The notes under the pieces were generated by a model. It had not been told where the DNA came from and ran no database searches. It saw nothing but the letters and a program-made list of their open reading frames with translations. Of a DNA stretch of 64,000 nucleotides, positions 36,631 to 45,628 are shown one piece after another. The position numbers and the translations under genes were made by a program. Position 1 is the first letter of the stretch. Each line of letters begins with the position of its first letter. The DNA comes from Micavibrio sp. UBA6147. Its GTDB lineage: Bacteria; Pseudomonadota; Alphaproteobacteria; Micavibrionales; UBA1664. Location of the stretch: positions 496,001 to 560,000 of the forward strand of contig DIUX01000002.1 of assembly GCA_002423185.1 (NCBI GenBank), written 5' to 3'.

Positions 36631-38424
36631 ATGAGTACCACAGATGTAACCGCCGCAAGCCACAGCCACGATCATGACCACCACGGTGAGCATGACCACA
36701 ATGGGCACGGCCATGATGACCACGGCGACCACAAGCCCGGTTTCTTTACCCGTTGGTTTTGTTCAACCAACCACAAAGACATCGGCACGCTGTATATCAT
36801 CTTCTCGATCTTCGCGGGCATTGTCGGCGGGTTTTTCTCGATGTATATGCGCGCCGAGCTTCAAGACCCCGGCGTTCAATATATGCTCAATTCCGACGGC
36901 ACCCCGAACGGCCAGATGTGGAACGTATTCATCACCGCGCACGGCCTCATCATGGTGTTCTTTGTTGTGATGCCCGGCCTGATCGGTGGGTTCGGCAACT
37001 GGTTTGTACCGTTGATGATTGGGGCGCCCGATATGGCGTTTCCGCGGTTGAACAATATTTCATTTTGGTTGATTATTCCGGCGTTTTTGCTGCTTGTTGC
37101 TTCGGCGATGGTCGGCTCCGGCGCGGGAACGGGCTGGACGGTTTATCCGCCGCTTTCCTCCATCATCGGCCACCCCGATATGTCGGTTGATATGGCGATT
37201 TTCGCGCTCCACCTTGCCGGCGCGTCCTCCATTTTGGGCGCAGCGAACTTCATCACCACCATTTTCAACATGCGTGCCCCGGGCATGACCTTGCATAAAA
37301 TGCCCCTGTTCGTTTGGGGGATGCTGGTGACGGCGTTCTTGCTCGTGCTTGCTGTACCCGTACTGGGCGGCGCGATCACCATGTTGCTCACCGACCGTAA
37401 CTTCGGCACGGCCTTCTTCAACCCTGAAGGCGGCGGCGACCCTGTATTGTTCCAGCACTTATTCTGGTTCTTCGGGCACCCCGAGGTTTACATCATGATT
37501 TTGCCGGCTTTCGGCATCGTCAGCCACATCATCTCGACCTTCTCCCGCAAGCCGATCTTTGGCTATCTCGGCATGGCCTACGCCATGGTTGCGATCGGCT
37601 TTGTCGGCTTTGTCGTGTGGGCGCACCACATGTACACGGTCGGTATGTCGGCCTCGGTTTTGGGCTATTTCACCGCCGCGACCTTGATCATCGCCGTTCC
37701 GACAGGCATCAAGATTTTCTCTTGGATTGCCACGATGTGGGGCGGGTCGATCACCTTTACCACGCCGATGCTGTGGGCGATCGGGTTCATCGTTTTGTTC
37801 ACCATTGGCGGTGTGACGGGCGTTGTTCTCGCCAATGCCGGCATGGACGTCAATTTGCATGACACATATTACGTTGTCGCGCATTTCCACTATGTTCTGT
37901 CGCTTGGCGCTGTGTTTGCCTTGTTTGCCGGATTCTATTACTGGATCGGCAAAATGTCGGGGCGGCAATACCCAGAATTTTGGGGCAAAGTGCATTTTTG
38001 GCTCACCTTCATCGGCGTAAACCTTGTATTCTTCCCACAGCATTTCCTCGGTCTTGCCGGTATGCCGCGCCGGATCATCGACTATCCCGCGCCGTTATTG
38101 CCAAAGGATATGAACTGGACGGAGCGCACCTTGTACATGACCAATGAATCATGGGTGTCTTTCAAGGCTTGGGTCACGGGCACACCGTACCAAAGCGCCA
38201 TTGATTGGGGCTTCCACGGGTGGAACTTCATTTCCTCCATGGGCGCATATTTGTCGGGCGCGAGCGTGATTTTGTTCATCTTCATCGTGTTCTACACCCT
38301 GTTCTTCGGCCGCCGCGTCGGCGCCAATTACTGGGATGTCGCGCCGAACACCATGACCTTGGAATGGACGGTTTCATCCCCGCCCCCGTTCCACCAATTC
38401 ACAATCCAGCCCACGGTCAAATAA
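36631..38424 (+). CDS. ctaD: Cytochrome c oxidase subunit I
   Basis: 597 aa with 12 membrane segments. The binuclear centre is seen in FFGHPEVYIMILPAFG (Tyr-crosslinked His and the A1-type Glu of GHPEVY), VWAHHMYTVG for the CuB histidines, and VVAHFHYVLS for the heme ligands. Low-spin heme is bound in the first helices (ITAHGLIMVFFVVMPGLIGG). It reduces oxygen to water and pumps protons. It carries an unusual N-terminal tail: residues 11-34 contain eleven His interspersed with Asp, Glu, Gly and Asn before the conserved FCSTNHKDIGTLY. AAGGGA nine nt upstream fits ATG 36631. A terminator follows. Confidence 0.98.
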   Translation: MSTTDVTAASHSHDHDHHGEHDHNGHGHDDHGDHKPGFFTRWFCSTNHKDIGTLYIIFSIFAGIVGGFFSMYMRAELQDPGVQYMLNSDGTPNGQMWNVFITAHGLIMVFFVVMPGLIGGFGNWFVPLMIGAPDMAFPRLNNISFWLIIPAFLLLVASAMVGSGAGTGWTVYPPLSSIIGHPDMSVDMAIFALHLAGASSILGAANFITTIFNMRAPGMTLHKMPLFVWGMLVTAFLLVLAVPVLGGAITMLLTDRNFGTAFFNPEGGGDPVLFQHLFWFFGHPEVYIMILPAFGIVSHIISTFSRKPIFGYLGMAYAMVAIGFVGFVVWAHHMYTVGMSASVLGYFTAATLIIAVPTGIKIFSWIATMWGGSITFTTPMLWAIGFIVLFTIGGVTGVVLANAGMDVNLHDTYYVVAHFHYVLSLGAVFALFAGFYYWIGKMSGRQYPEFWGKVHFWLTFIGVNLVFFPQHFLGLAGMPRRIIDYPAPLLPKDMNWTERTLYMTNESWVSFKAWVTGTPYQSAIDWGFHGWNFISSMGAYLSGASVILFIFIVFYTLFFGRRVGANYWDVAPNTMTLEWTVSSPPPFHQFTIQPTVK

Positions 38425-38450
38425 GCCGGACGCACAAAAAACAATTTCAA

Positions 38451-38485
38451 AAACCCCGCCTCAAACAAAGGCGGGGTTTTTATTT
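38451..38485 (+). terminator. Rho-independent terminator of ctaCD
   Basis: AAACCCCGCC / GGCGGGGTTT stem, 9-nt loop and a T-rich tail, 27 bp after the ctaD stop. Confidence 0.9.
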
Positions 38486-38621
38486 GTGAGCGCTTCCCCC
38501 TAATAAAACGTCCCCCCCGCCACCTGCAGCACCCCACAAAAATTTTGACATAACCGTGTGGGCGTGCTACTTCATTCCATAATACTTTATAAAAACAAAT
38601 GATATACAGGGAGCGTCCATC

Positions 38622-39992
38622 ATGACAAAATCCGCAAAACGGGGCGGAGCCTCATCCGGTTTGGCCTCATCCGGTTTGAACGTGCAAGATGCGTTTAACC
38701 TTTTGGAGCGCATCATCACAACCGCCAAAGCCAAAGGCGCGGACGAGGTCGAAGCCCGTATTTCACAAAGCGCCGGCATCAGCGCATCCATCCGCAACGG
38801 CCAAGTCGAAAAATTAAACAGCCCGAACAGCGTCGGCCTGTCCATCGCCACCCATATCGGCAACAAACACGCCACCGCGAGCATCGGCACATTAAGACCC
38901 GACCATATTGAATCGGTCATTGATTCGGTCATTCTCTCGACCAAGATGGCGAGTGAAGACCCCTATGCCAGACCAGCAGATCCATCCGAAATCATTTCCT
39001 CATACGCCGCGATTGATACGTTTGACCCATCAGAGCCAGATGTAGAAGAACTCAAAGACCGCGCCCGCCGTGCCGAGGCCGAAGCCCTCAAACACCCCGA
39101 CATCAAAATGTCAAACACCGCCAGCGCAAGCTGGAACCGCGGCGACAGCTTTATGCTCATCAGCAACGGATTCAAAGGCCACACGACAAAAACATTCCAC
39201 AGTGTGAATGCCATGGTCATTGCCGCCCAAGGCAAAGACATGGTGTCGAGCGGCGAATATTCCACCGCTGTGTACGGGGCCGACCTCATCTCGCCCGAAG
39301 ATATCGGCGCACAAGCCGCCTTGAACGCCGCCAATATGCTGGGCGCGCGCTCCATCCCTTCGCAAAAAGCACCGGTCATTTTTGACCGCGACCTTGGCCC
39401 ACGCCTTTTGGCCGCCTTCGCCAATGCCGTGTCCGGCCCCGCCGTTGCACGCAAAATGACCTTCTTGAAAGACCGCATGGGCGACCAAGTCCTGAACCCC
39501 GCCATCACCATCAAGGACGACCCGTTCTTGCCGCGTGGTTTGGGTTCCCGTGCCTTTGATTCCGAAGGAATGCCGAGCGCCCCACTCACCATCGCCGAAA
39601 AAGGCGTGCTCAAGAGCTGGATCATGGATCTGGCCTCCGCCCGTGAACTCGGCTTCAAATCCACAGGCCATGGATCCGGCCCCAGCAACTTATACATCGA
39701 GGCCGGCACCCAAAGCCTTGACGAGATGATCGCTGACATCAAGCAAGGCTTCTATGTCACCGAACTCATGGGCGGCGGTGCCGATGTGATGACCAGCCGT
39801 TACAGCAGCGGCGCCGGCGGCTTCTGGATCGAAAACGGCAAAATCGCCTTTGCGGTCAAGGAACTCACCCTCGGCGGCAATTTGCATGATATGTTCCTGT
39901 CGATGACGCCGGCGGACGACCTCATCAAACGCCGCTCGGCGCTCGCAACACCATCACTGCGGATTAACGGAATGACAATCGGCGGGCGGTAA
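38622..39992 (+). CDS. pmbA: TldE/PmbA-family metalloprotease subunit
   Basis: 456 aa. The TldD/PmbA fold is indicated by SASIRNGQVEKLN near the N-terminus, and by the C-terminal VTELMGGGADVMTSRYSSGAGGFWIENGKI region and a final LRINGMTIGGR. It lacks the HExxxH of TldD, as PmbA/TldE proteins do. TldD and TldE form a heterodimeric peptidase that processes peptides such as microcin B17 precursor and CcdA. Its partner gene tldD lies 0.9 kb downstream on the opposite strand. A short duplicated ASSGL occurs in the poorly conserved N-terminus. Confidence 0.9.
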   Translation: MTKSAKRGGASSGLASSGLNVQDAFNLLERIITTAKAKGADEVEARISQSAGISASIRNGQVEKLNSPNSVGLSIATHIGNKHATASIGTLRPDHIESVIDSVILSTKMASEDPYARPADPSEIISSYAAIDTFDPSEPDVEELKDRARRAEAEALKHPDIKMSNTASASWNRGDSFMLISNGFKGHTTKTFHSVNAMVIAAQGKDMVSSGEYSTAVYGADLISPEDIGAQAALNAANMLGARSIPSQKAPVIFDRDLGPRLLAAFANAVSGPAVARKMTFLKDRMGDQVLNPAITIKDDPFLPRGLGSRAFDSEGMPSAPLTIAEKGVLKSWIMDLASARELGFKSTGHGSGPSNLYIEAGTQSLDEMIADIKQGFYVTELMGGGADVMTSRYSSGAGGFWIENGKIAFAVKELTLGGNLHDMFLSMTPADDLIKRRSALATPSLRINGMTIGGR

Positions 39993-40011
39993 TCCGCCAG
40001 CCCTCTTGCGC

Positions 40012-40329
40012 ATGAGCACAGAAACCGCACATTCAGATAAAGCAGGCAACACAGACGATTTTTGCAACCGCATTGCAAAATCGGTTGCCCTTGACTTGCA
40101 ATACAATTTCAACATTCAAACGGGCGATTTATCCGTCCAATGCCGCACCTCCCAAGGCAAGAAGACGCTTTATTGCGTGATCATCCGCAGCACATATCTG
40201 TCTTCAGACGCCCATTTGACGACCATGACATTCAGCCGCGTGAACATCGTATTTTCGGACATCAGCGAGTCAAACGACGCACCGATGATCGTCCTGAGCA
40301 GCAAGCCCCTGCGCGCTCCCGCCCCTTAA
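40012..40329 (+). CDS. Small unknown protein between pmbA and tldD (A)
   Basis: 105 aa from ATG 40012 (the TTG at 40006 is less likely). No family recognised. IAKSVALDLQYNFNIQTG followed by LSVQC resembles VAKEIAIGLHKKFKIDG and LKVTC in the next gene, so the two are probably diverged paralogues. The C-terminal half is beta-rich with no membrane segment. No clear ribosome site, so it may be translationally linked to pmbA, which ends 19 bp upstream. Confidence 0.55.
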   Translation: MSTETAHSDKAGNTDDFCNRIAKSVALDLQYNFNIQTGDLSVQCRTSQGKKTLYCVIIRSTYLSSDAHLTTMTFSRVNIVFSDISESNDAPMIVLSSKPLRAPAP

Positions 40330-40450
40330 AAACCATCAGGCCGACACCAACAAAACACCCTGCATGGTTGACACTGGCGGCGTGCTTCGCTACGCATAAA
40401 AGAAAACAATAAAAATAATAAAATAAAAAATCACAGCTGGGAGAGAATCA

Positions 40451-40777
40451 ATGCACCTATCGCGGGAGCAATTGAAGGAAAAACAGGCCGATGTCGCCAA
40501 AGAAATCGCCATTGGCCTTCACAAAAAATTCAAAATAGACGGCCTGAAGGTCACATGCGATGTCCACCCCGTTTATGAGGGAACGCAGGCCAAGGGCTAT
40601 GACTACACCGTCACCCTATCCGATGCTGGACGCCTGAATTGGCGGGAAAAGGGATATATGCGCATCTATGCCGCCGCCTTGCTCCGCCGCGTTGTCCCAC
40701 GATCAGAACCGAAAATCACGGTGCAAAACAGCCCCACCTTCTACAACCACGCCTTTATGTGGATCAGGCCGTTTTAG
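40451..40777 (+). CDS. Small unknown protein between pmbA and tldD (B)
   Basis: 108 aa with a clear GGGAGAG ribosome site before ATG 40451. No family recognised. The sequence VAKEIAIGLHKKFKIDGLKV and a nearby Cys match the preceding gene's product. A Tyr-rich beta segment (GYDYTVTLSDAG) and a basic helix follow, ending in FMWIRPF. It is likely a soluble alpha/beta protein. A 121-bp AT-rich gap separates it from the previous gene and a terminator follows it. Confidence 0.65.
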   Translation: MHLSREQLKEKQADVAKEIAIGLHKKFKIDGLKVTCDVHPVYEGTQAKGYDYTVTLSDAGRLNWREKGYMRIYAAALLRRVVPRSEPKITVQNSPTFYNHAFMWIRPF

Positions 40778-40818
40778 CAACGCCGCCCATACCGCCCTTA
40801 CCCCTCCGCCCCCAAACA

Positions 40819-40845
40819 AAAACGCCCGTTTGATGCGGGCGTTTT
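40819..40845. terminator. Bidirectional rho-independent terminator
   Basis: AAAACGCCCG / CGGGCGTTTT stem with a 7-nt loop, between two convergent genes. Confidence 0.9.
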
Positions 40846-40886
40846 CATCGTCATAGCGTAAAATCAAGGCCGCGATTATGCCGCCG

Positions 40887-42371
40887 TTACGACGGAGTTG
40901 CGGTTCCACCAACGGTTAAATTACGAATTTTGACCGTCGGATGCCCGACCCCAACGGGGAGGCTCTGTCCCGCCTTGCCGCACGCCCCAAGGCCGGGGTC
41001 AAGCGCAAGGTCATTGCCGATCATGTCGATTTTCGTCATTGTGTCGGGGCCGTTTCCGATCAAGGTTCCGCCCTTAACCGGCGCGCCGATCTTGCCGTTT
41101 TCGATGATATAGCCTTCCTCAACATTAAACACATATTTGCCGGAGGTAATATCAACCTGACCGCCCGAAATCCGCGCGGCGAAGAAACCTTTCTTGACGC
41201 TTTCGATAATCTCTTGCGGGTCGGCGGTTCCGGCGCGCATAAAGGTTGTGGTCATGCGCGGCATCGGCGCGAAGGTGTAATTTTCGCGGCGGCCATTTCC
41301 GGTCGGGGCAACGCCCATCAACCGCGCATTCATGCGGTCTTGCATATACCCCTTCAAGATTCCGTCTTCGATCAGGATGTTTTCCTGTGTGCGCGTGCCT
41401 TCATCATCGAAATTCAACGACCCGCGGCGGTTCGGAATATCGCCTTGGTCAACCACGGTCACGCCCTTGGACGCCACTTGTTGCCCGACGCGGTTGCTGT
41501 AGATCGATGTGCCTTTGCGGTTGAAGTCGCCCTCAAGCCCGTGACCGACGGCCTCATGCAGCATCACGCCGCCCGTCCAACCGGGGCCAAGCACCACATC
41601 CATGCTGCCCGCCGGTGTGTCAATCGCCTCCAGATTCACCAAGGCGCTGCGCAAGGCTTCGTCGACGCCGGCTTTCCATGTTTGTTCGTTGAACAAAGCC
41701 GCAAAGTCATGCCGCCCGCCAAAGCTGTAGGAGCCTGATTCCATGCGGGTGCCTTGCTTCACATCGACATTGATCCGCATCGACACCAAGGGGCGTTCAT
41801 CCGCCACCACAAGCCCGTCTTTGCGAATAATCAGGACGTTTTTCATCTCGCCGACCACGCTCACCGTTGCGTCATGCACGCGGGAATCGAGGCTGCGGGC
41901 ATAGGCGTCCACTTTTTCCAGCAACCGGATACGGTCCTCGCGGCTGTGCCCCGCAAGCGGGCTGTCGGATTGGTATTGCGGAATATAAACCCCGCCTTTG
42001 CTTTTCACATGGGCCGGTGTGGTGCTGAGTGCGAGCGAACCGCCCTTGCCGCCACTGCGCAGGCCTTTGACCGTTTTCATCGCCGATTGAACGGCTTTTT
42101 CATCCATCATATGGTTATGCGCGTAGGCAAACGCCTCGCCCGCGACATAGCGCAACCCGAACCCTTCGCGCACCGACATGCTGTTGCCTTTGAGCTTGCC
42201 ATCCGTCCAGCTCAGCCCCTCGGACAATGTTTGCTCGACATATAATTCGCCGTCATCCGCGCCGGACAAGCCATTGCGGACAATGCGCTCGACCTTTGCA
42301 CGGTCCATTCCGTTTTGGTCAAAGAGCAAGGTTGATACGCGCTCAAGCGCCGTTTGTGTTGGCTGTGTCAT
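40887..42371 (-). CDS. tldD: TldD metalloprotease
   Basis: 494 aa. The zinc motif HExxxH is visible in VMLHEAVGHGLEGDF, with the conserved GWTGG before it and the C-terminal NARLMGVAPTGNGRRENYTF, TADPQEIIESVKKGFFA and CGKAGQSLPVGVGHPTVKIR blocks. It would form the catalytic half of the TldD/TldE heterodimer with the pmbA product. In rhizobia and relatives tldD sits next to the cox genes, as here, but in this window it faces the opposite way. GGGAGGCGG before ATG 42371 is a good ribosome site. Confidence 0.95.
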   Translation of the reverse strand: MTQPTQTALERVSTLLFDQNGMDRAKVERIVRNGLSGADDGELYVEQTLSEGLSWTDGKLKGNSMSVREGFGLRYVAGEAFAYAHNHMMDEKAVQSAMKTVKGLRSGGKGGSLALSTTPAHVKSKGGVYIPQYQSDSPLAGHSREDRIRLLEKVDAYARSLDSRVHDATVSVVGEMKNVLIIRKDGLVVADERPLVSMRINVDVKQGTRMESGSYSFGGRHDFAALFNEQTWKAGVDEALRSALVNLEAIDTPAGSMDVVLGPGWTGGVMLHEAVGHGLEGDFNRKGTSIYSNRVGQQVASKGVTVVDQGDIPNRRGSLNFDDEGTRTQENILIEDGILKGYMQDRMNARLMGVAPTGNGRRENYTFAPMPRMTTTFMRAGTADPQEIIESVKKGFFAARISGGQVDITSGKYVFNVEEGYIIENGKIGAPVKGGTLIGNGPDTMTKIDMIGNDLALDPGLGACGKAGQSLPVGVGHPTVKIRNLTVGGTATPS

Positions 42372-42489
42372 GGAATCCGCCTCCCTGCGGTTTTTTTAAT
42401 TTTTATTCTCTTTTCATAAAGCAAGTTTTTCGTAGGAATTCAAGTTTTTTTCTTTGGCGGGGCGGATATGTAATGCTACATATACGTCC

Positions 42490-43446
42490 ATGAGTACATC
42501 GACACCCCACACATCCGCGCCCATCCCCGCCTCCCTGTCCGCGCCTGTAAGCGCGGTGAGCCATGCTGCGTCTGGCTTTGCGGGCGAAGCCACGGTGTCT
42601 GACTATCTCAATCTCTTAAAACCGCGGGTCATGAGCTTGGTTATTTTTTCCGGCTTGTGCGGATTACTCGCCGCCCCCGGTGCGATTAATCCCATCCTTG
42701 GCGCCATTGGTATTTTTGCCCTCGCTGTCGGTGCGGGCGCGGCGGGTGCGGTCAATATGTGGTATGACCGCGACATTGACGCGATGATGAACCGCACCAA
42801 AGACCGCCCGATTCCATCAGGCAAAGTCGACCCGTCCGAAGCCCTCACCTTCGCCCTTATCCTGAGCCTGTTTTCCGTCATGATCATGGGGCTCGCGGTC
42901 AATTGGGTAGCGGCAGGGTTGCTCGCCTTCGCCAATTTTTTCTACAGCATTGTCTACACCATGTGGCTCAAACGCTGGACGGCGCAAAACATCGTCATTG
43001 GCGGCGCGGCGGGGGCATTCCCCCCGATGATCGGATGGGCGATGGTCACAGGCGGTGTTGACCTGACCTCCCTCGCCTTGTTCATGATCATCTTTTTTTG
43101 GACGCCGCCACATTTTTGGGCGCTGGCGTTATTCGCGTGCAAGGATTACGCCCGCGCCGGTATTCCCATGCTGCCCTGCGTGCGCGGCGAAACCCACACC
43201 AAACGCCAGATGTTCGTCTATACCCTCTTGATGTGGCCTGTCTGCGCCTTGCCGTTTTTGACCGGCGCATCGGGATATTTGTTTTTATGCGGCGGATTTG
43301 CGCTCAACCTCCTCTTCACCCTCAGCGCATGGCGCGTGTTGAGGGAACCGAACAGTGTGTACGCCGAAGCGCGCAAAATGTTCGGCTATTCCATTTTCTA
43401 TTTATTCGCAATTTTCCTGCTTCTCGTCATGGATAGCGGGTTTTAA
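42490..43446 (+). CDS. ctaB: Protoheme IX farnesyltransferase (heme O synthase)
   Basis: 318 aa from ATG 42490. The UbiA-family prenyltransferase has about eight membrane segments, with the first Asp-rich motif NMWYDRDIDAMMNRTKDRP and the second in CKDYARAGIPMLP, plus PPMIGWAMVTG and WTPPHFWALAL. It attaches a farnesyl group to heme B, giving heme O for CtaA. It starts the second cox operon (ctaB-coxF-AIG2-like-SDR-ctaG-ctaE). Confidence 0.96.
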   Translation: MSTSTPHTSAPIPASLSAPVSAVSHAASGFAGEATVSDYLNLLKPRVMSLVIFSGLCGLLAAPGAINPILGAIGIFALAVGAGAAGAVNMWYDRDIDAMMNRTKDRPIPSGKVDPSEALTFALILSLFSVMIMGLAVNWVAAGLLAFANFFYSIVYTMWLKRWTAQNIVIGGAAGAFPPMIGWAMVTGGVDLTSLALFMIIFFWTPPHFWALALFACKDYARAGIPMLPCVRGETHTKRQMFVYTLLMWPVCALPFLTGASGYLFLCGGFALNLLFTLSAWRVLREPNSVYAEARKMFGYSIFYLFAIFLLLVMDSGF

Positions 43447-43456
43447 GGATTTTTCC

Positions 43457-43573
43457 ATGGATCATTCTGACCTCCACAAAAAGAAAAAAATCAAAAACTA
43501 TGCGATGCTCGCCGCTTTGCTTGGCTTTATGGCCTTGATCTGGATCATCACCATGGTTAAATTCCTTCTTTGA
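43457..43573 (+). CDS. CoxF-like small membrane protein of the oxidase operon
   Basis: 38 aa from ATG 43457 (TAAGGA 8 nt upstream), too short for most gene finders. A Lys-rich N-terminus (HKKKKIKN) is followed by one membrane segment (MLAALLGFMALIWIITMVKF). Its place between ctaB and ctaG is that of the short CoxF-type genes of alphaproteobacteria. An oxidase-assembly role is inferred from position. Confidence 0.75.
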   Translation: MDHSDLHKKKKIKNYAMLAALLGFMALIWIITMVKFLL

Positions 43574-43610
43574 CGACTCACAACACCCCCTCCAGCAGGA
43601 ATAAAAAAGA

Positions 43611-44069
43611 ATGAACGTTTTCGGTTACGGGCCGTGGGCTTATCCAGATATTATGGGAGTATTGCTGGGGCGGGTTCCCACCCATCAAGACGGGATTTTG
43701 GAAAATTTTGAAATCGGAATCGTTGCCAATAATACTTTGCCCGGCGCCTTTCCTTCAAACGGTCATAATTTGCTTGGTGTGATTTACACCGACATCAATG
43801 AAAACGACCTCAAAGTCCTCAACACCTATCATGACAGTTTCTTTGAATTCATGGACGGGGTCGCCATGATCCCAAGACAAAAAAGCGAAAAATTATTCGG
43901 GGCATGCTGGATCATTCCCCAGCGCCACACCGACATTATGGCTCCCACCATCTGGAACGATGAAGCCTTCAAGCGCAACACCCATGCACGGTTTTTGATC
44001 GCTTGCCGCGACTTCCGCCGTGAAGTCGTGTCGCGCGGTTTGCGCTCGCCTTTCGAGTTTACGATGTAA
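43611..44069 (+). CDS. AIG2/gamma-glutamylcyclotransferase-like protein
   Basis: 152 aa. VFGYGPWAYPDIMGVLLGR at the N-terminus matches the [FV]-x-YG-[ST]-L ... LLGR opening of GGCT/AIG2-like folds, and LLGVIYTDINENDLKVLN matches the later G-x-[VL]-Y-x-[VIL] ... D-L-x-x-L[DN] strand-helix. The usual catalytic Glu after LD-x-Y is not obvious here (LNTYHDSFFEF). It may be inactive, or use the Glu four residues on. Its place inside the ctaB-ctaG operon is unusual. It has no signal or membrane segment. Confidence 0.6.
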   Translation: MNVFGYGPWAYPDIMGVLLGRVPTHQDGILENFEIGIVANNTLPGAFPSNGHNLLGVIYTDINENDLKVLNTYHDSFFEFMDGVAMIPRQKSEKLFGACWIIPQRHTDIMAPTIWNDEAFKRNTHARFLIACRDFRREVVSRGLRSPFEFTM

Positions 44070-44136
44070 TCCCGCGCACCGCGCTCCCCCTCCCCTCCAA
44101 CAACAACCTACAGCCCCCACCATCAAAAAGGTTTCC

Positions 44137-44910
44137 ATGAACGCCCCTCTCACCATTTTCATCACCGGCGCCACAGGCGGATTTGGCCAAGCCTTCGCCC
44201 AGCGCTTTGCCGCGCTTGATTGCCGATTCATCCTGCATGGGCGCGATGCCGCGCGGCTTGAAACACTCGCCGCCGACATCGAAACGACCTATGGTCGCCC
44301 CGTATACCGCCTCATTGCCGACCTGCGCGACCCTGCGGCCTTGCAAGCCGCCTTGGACGCCCTTCCCGATGATTGGCGCACCATTGACCTTTTGCTCAAT
44401 AATGCCGGTCTGGCGCTGGGGCTTGAGGGCGCACAAAAAGCCGATCTGGAGGATTGGACAACCATGATCGCGGTCAACAACACCGCCCTTGTCACAATAT
44501 CGCATTTCGTTCTGCCGCTCATGGTCGCGCGCGGGCGCGGGCACATCATCAACATCGCCTCAACCGCCGGAAACTATCCCTATCCGGGCGGCAATGTCTA
44601 TTGCGCCAGCAAGGCCTTCGTGAAGCAATTCTCGCTCGCCCTGCGCGCCGATTTGCATGGCACGAATATCCGCGTCACCAATCTCGAACCCGGCATGGCC
44701 GAAACCAATTTTTCCGTTTTGCGCTTCAAGGGGGATACGGACAAGGCTGCCAATGTCTATAAAGGCATGACTCCGCTCAGTGGTAAAGATGTCGCAGAAG
44801 CCGCTTTTTGGGTGTTCTCGCAACCCGCCCATGTTAACATAAACCGGATGGAAATCATGCCGGTTGCGCAATCCTTCGGACCGCTTCCGGTTGCCCGTGA
44901 TACCCCATAA
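44137..44910 (+). CDS. Short-chain dehydrogenase, YdfG-like
   Basis: 257 aa from ATG 44137 (AAAAAGG six nt upstream). The classical SDR motifs are NAD(P) site TGATGGFGQAFA, NNAG, the catalytic Ser in NIASTAGNYPYPGG and YCASKAF (Y-x3-K). An Arg after the first glycine motif region (LHGRD) favours NADPH. The C-terminus (VNINRMEIMPVAQSFGP) resembles YdfG/serine dehydrogenase-like enzymes that reduce malonic semialdehyde or oxidise hydroxy acids. It sits in the second cox operon between the AIG2-like gene and ctaG, with no obvious link to oxidase assembly. Confidence 0.92.
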   Translation: MNAPLTIFITGATGGFGQAFAQRFAALDCRFILHGRDAARLETLAADIETTYGRPVYRLIADLRDPAALQAALDALPDDWRTIDLLLNNAGLALGLEGAQKADLEDWTTMIAVNNTALVTISHFVLPLMVARGRGHIINIASTAGNYPYPGGNVYCASKAFVKQFSLALRADLHGTNIRVTNLEPGMAETNFSVLRFKGDTDKAANVYKGMTPLSGKDVAEAAFWVFSQPAHVNINRMEIMPVAQSFGPLPVARDTP

Positions 44911-44949
44911 CAACGACCAGTATAACGACAAGCGAGATCAACCCCGTTC

Positions 44950-45546
44950 ATGAACAACAACACCGCCCTTCACGATAAAAACCGCAAAACCGGCCTGATT
45001 GTTCTGCTTGCCGTATCGGTGATGGTCGGACTGTCCTTTGCATCCGTGCCGCTGTATAACCTGTTTTGCCGTGTCACGGGCTTTGGCGGCACAACACAAA
45101 AGGCCATCACCGCCCCGTCCGCCGACAAAATTGTCGCAGACCGCACCCTTCGAATTCGCTTCAACACCGATATCTCGCCCCGCCTGCCGTGGAGTTTCAA
45201 ACCCGAACTTCCTGAAGTTTCCCTCCATCCGGGGCAAGAGGCGTTGATAAGCTATACCGCCCGCAACAACGGCACCGCCCCCGTTACCGGCACCGCGATT
45301 TACAACGTCACCCCTGTGCGGGCGGGCAAATATTTTTTCAAGACGCAATGCTTTTGCTTTGACCGCCAGACCCTCTCCGCCGGCGAAGACATGCATATGC
45401 CCGTATCCTTCTTCGTTGACCCCGACATCATGACCGACCCCGACATGGACGACATCACGACCATCACCCTGTCTTACACTTTTTTCGTTTCAGACTCGCA
45501 AGAGCTTGAAAAAGCGAAAGAAGACTTTTACAATCAGGATGAATAA
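44950..45546 (+). CDS. ctaG: Cytochrome c oxidase assembly protein CtaG (Cox11)
   Basis: 198 aa. One N-terminal membrane anchor (LIVLLAVSVMVGLSFASVPL) is followed by YNLFCRVTGFGGT, the conserved entry to the periplasmic immunoglobulin-like domain. The copper ligands are in KTQCFCFDRQTL, followed by MPVSFFVDPDI. It delivers CuB to subunit I. The arrangement ctaG-ctaE is standard for alphaproteobacteria. Confidence 0.97.
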   Translation: MNNNTALHDKNRKTGLIVLLAVSVMVGLSFASVPLYNLFCRVTGFGGTTQKAITAPSADKIVADRTLRIRFNTDISPRLPWSFKPELPEVSLHPGQEALISYTARNNGTAPVTGTAIYNVTPVRAGKYFFKTQCFCFDRQTLSAGEDMHMPVSFFVDPDIMTDPDMDDITTITLSYTFFVSDSQELEKAKEDFYNQDE

Positions 45547-45628
45547 TCTATAAACGCCGTGACCCTGCCGTTCCAAACACGACAAGATCACAGACACCCC
45601 AACCAAAGACAACACAGGAACCGCCATA

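Noticed and set aside
38545..38573. TTGACA upstream of pmbA as a promoter
   Set aside because: The -35 is perfect but no acceptable -10 box lies at 16-18 nt; the nearest TA-rich box is about 28 nt away.
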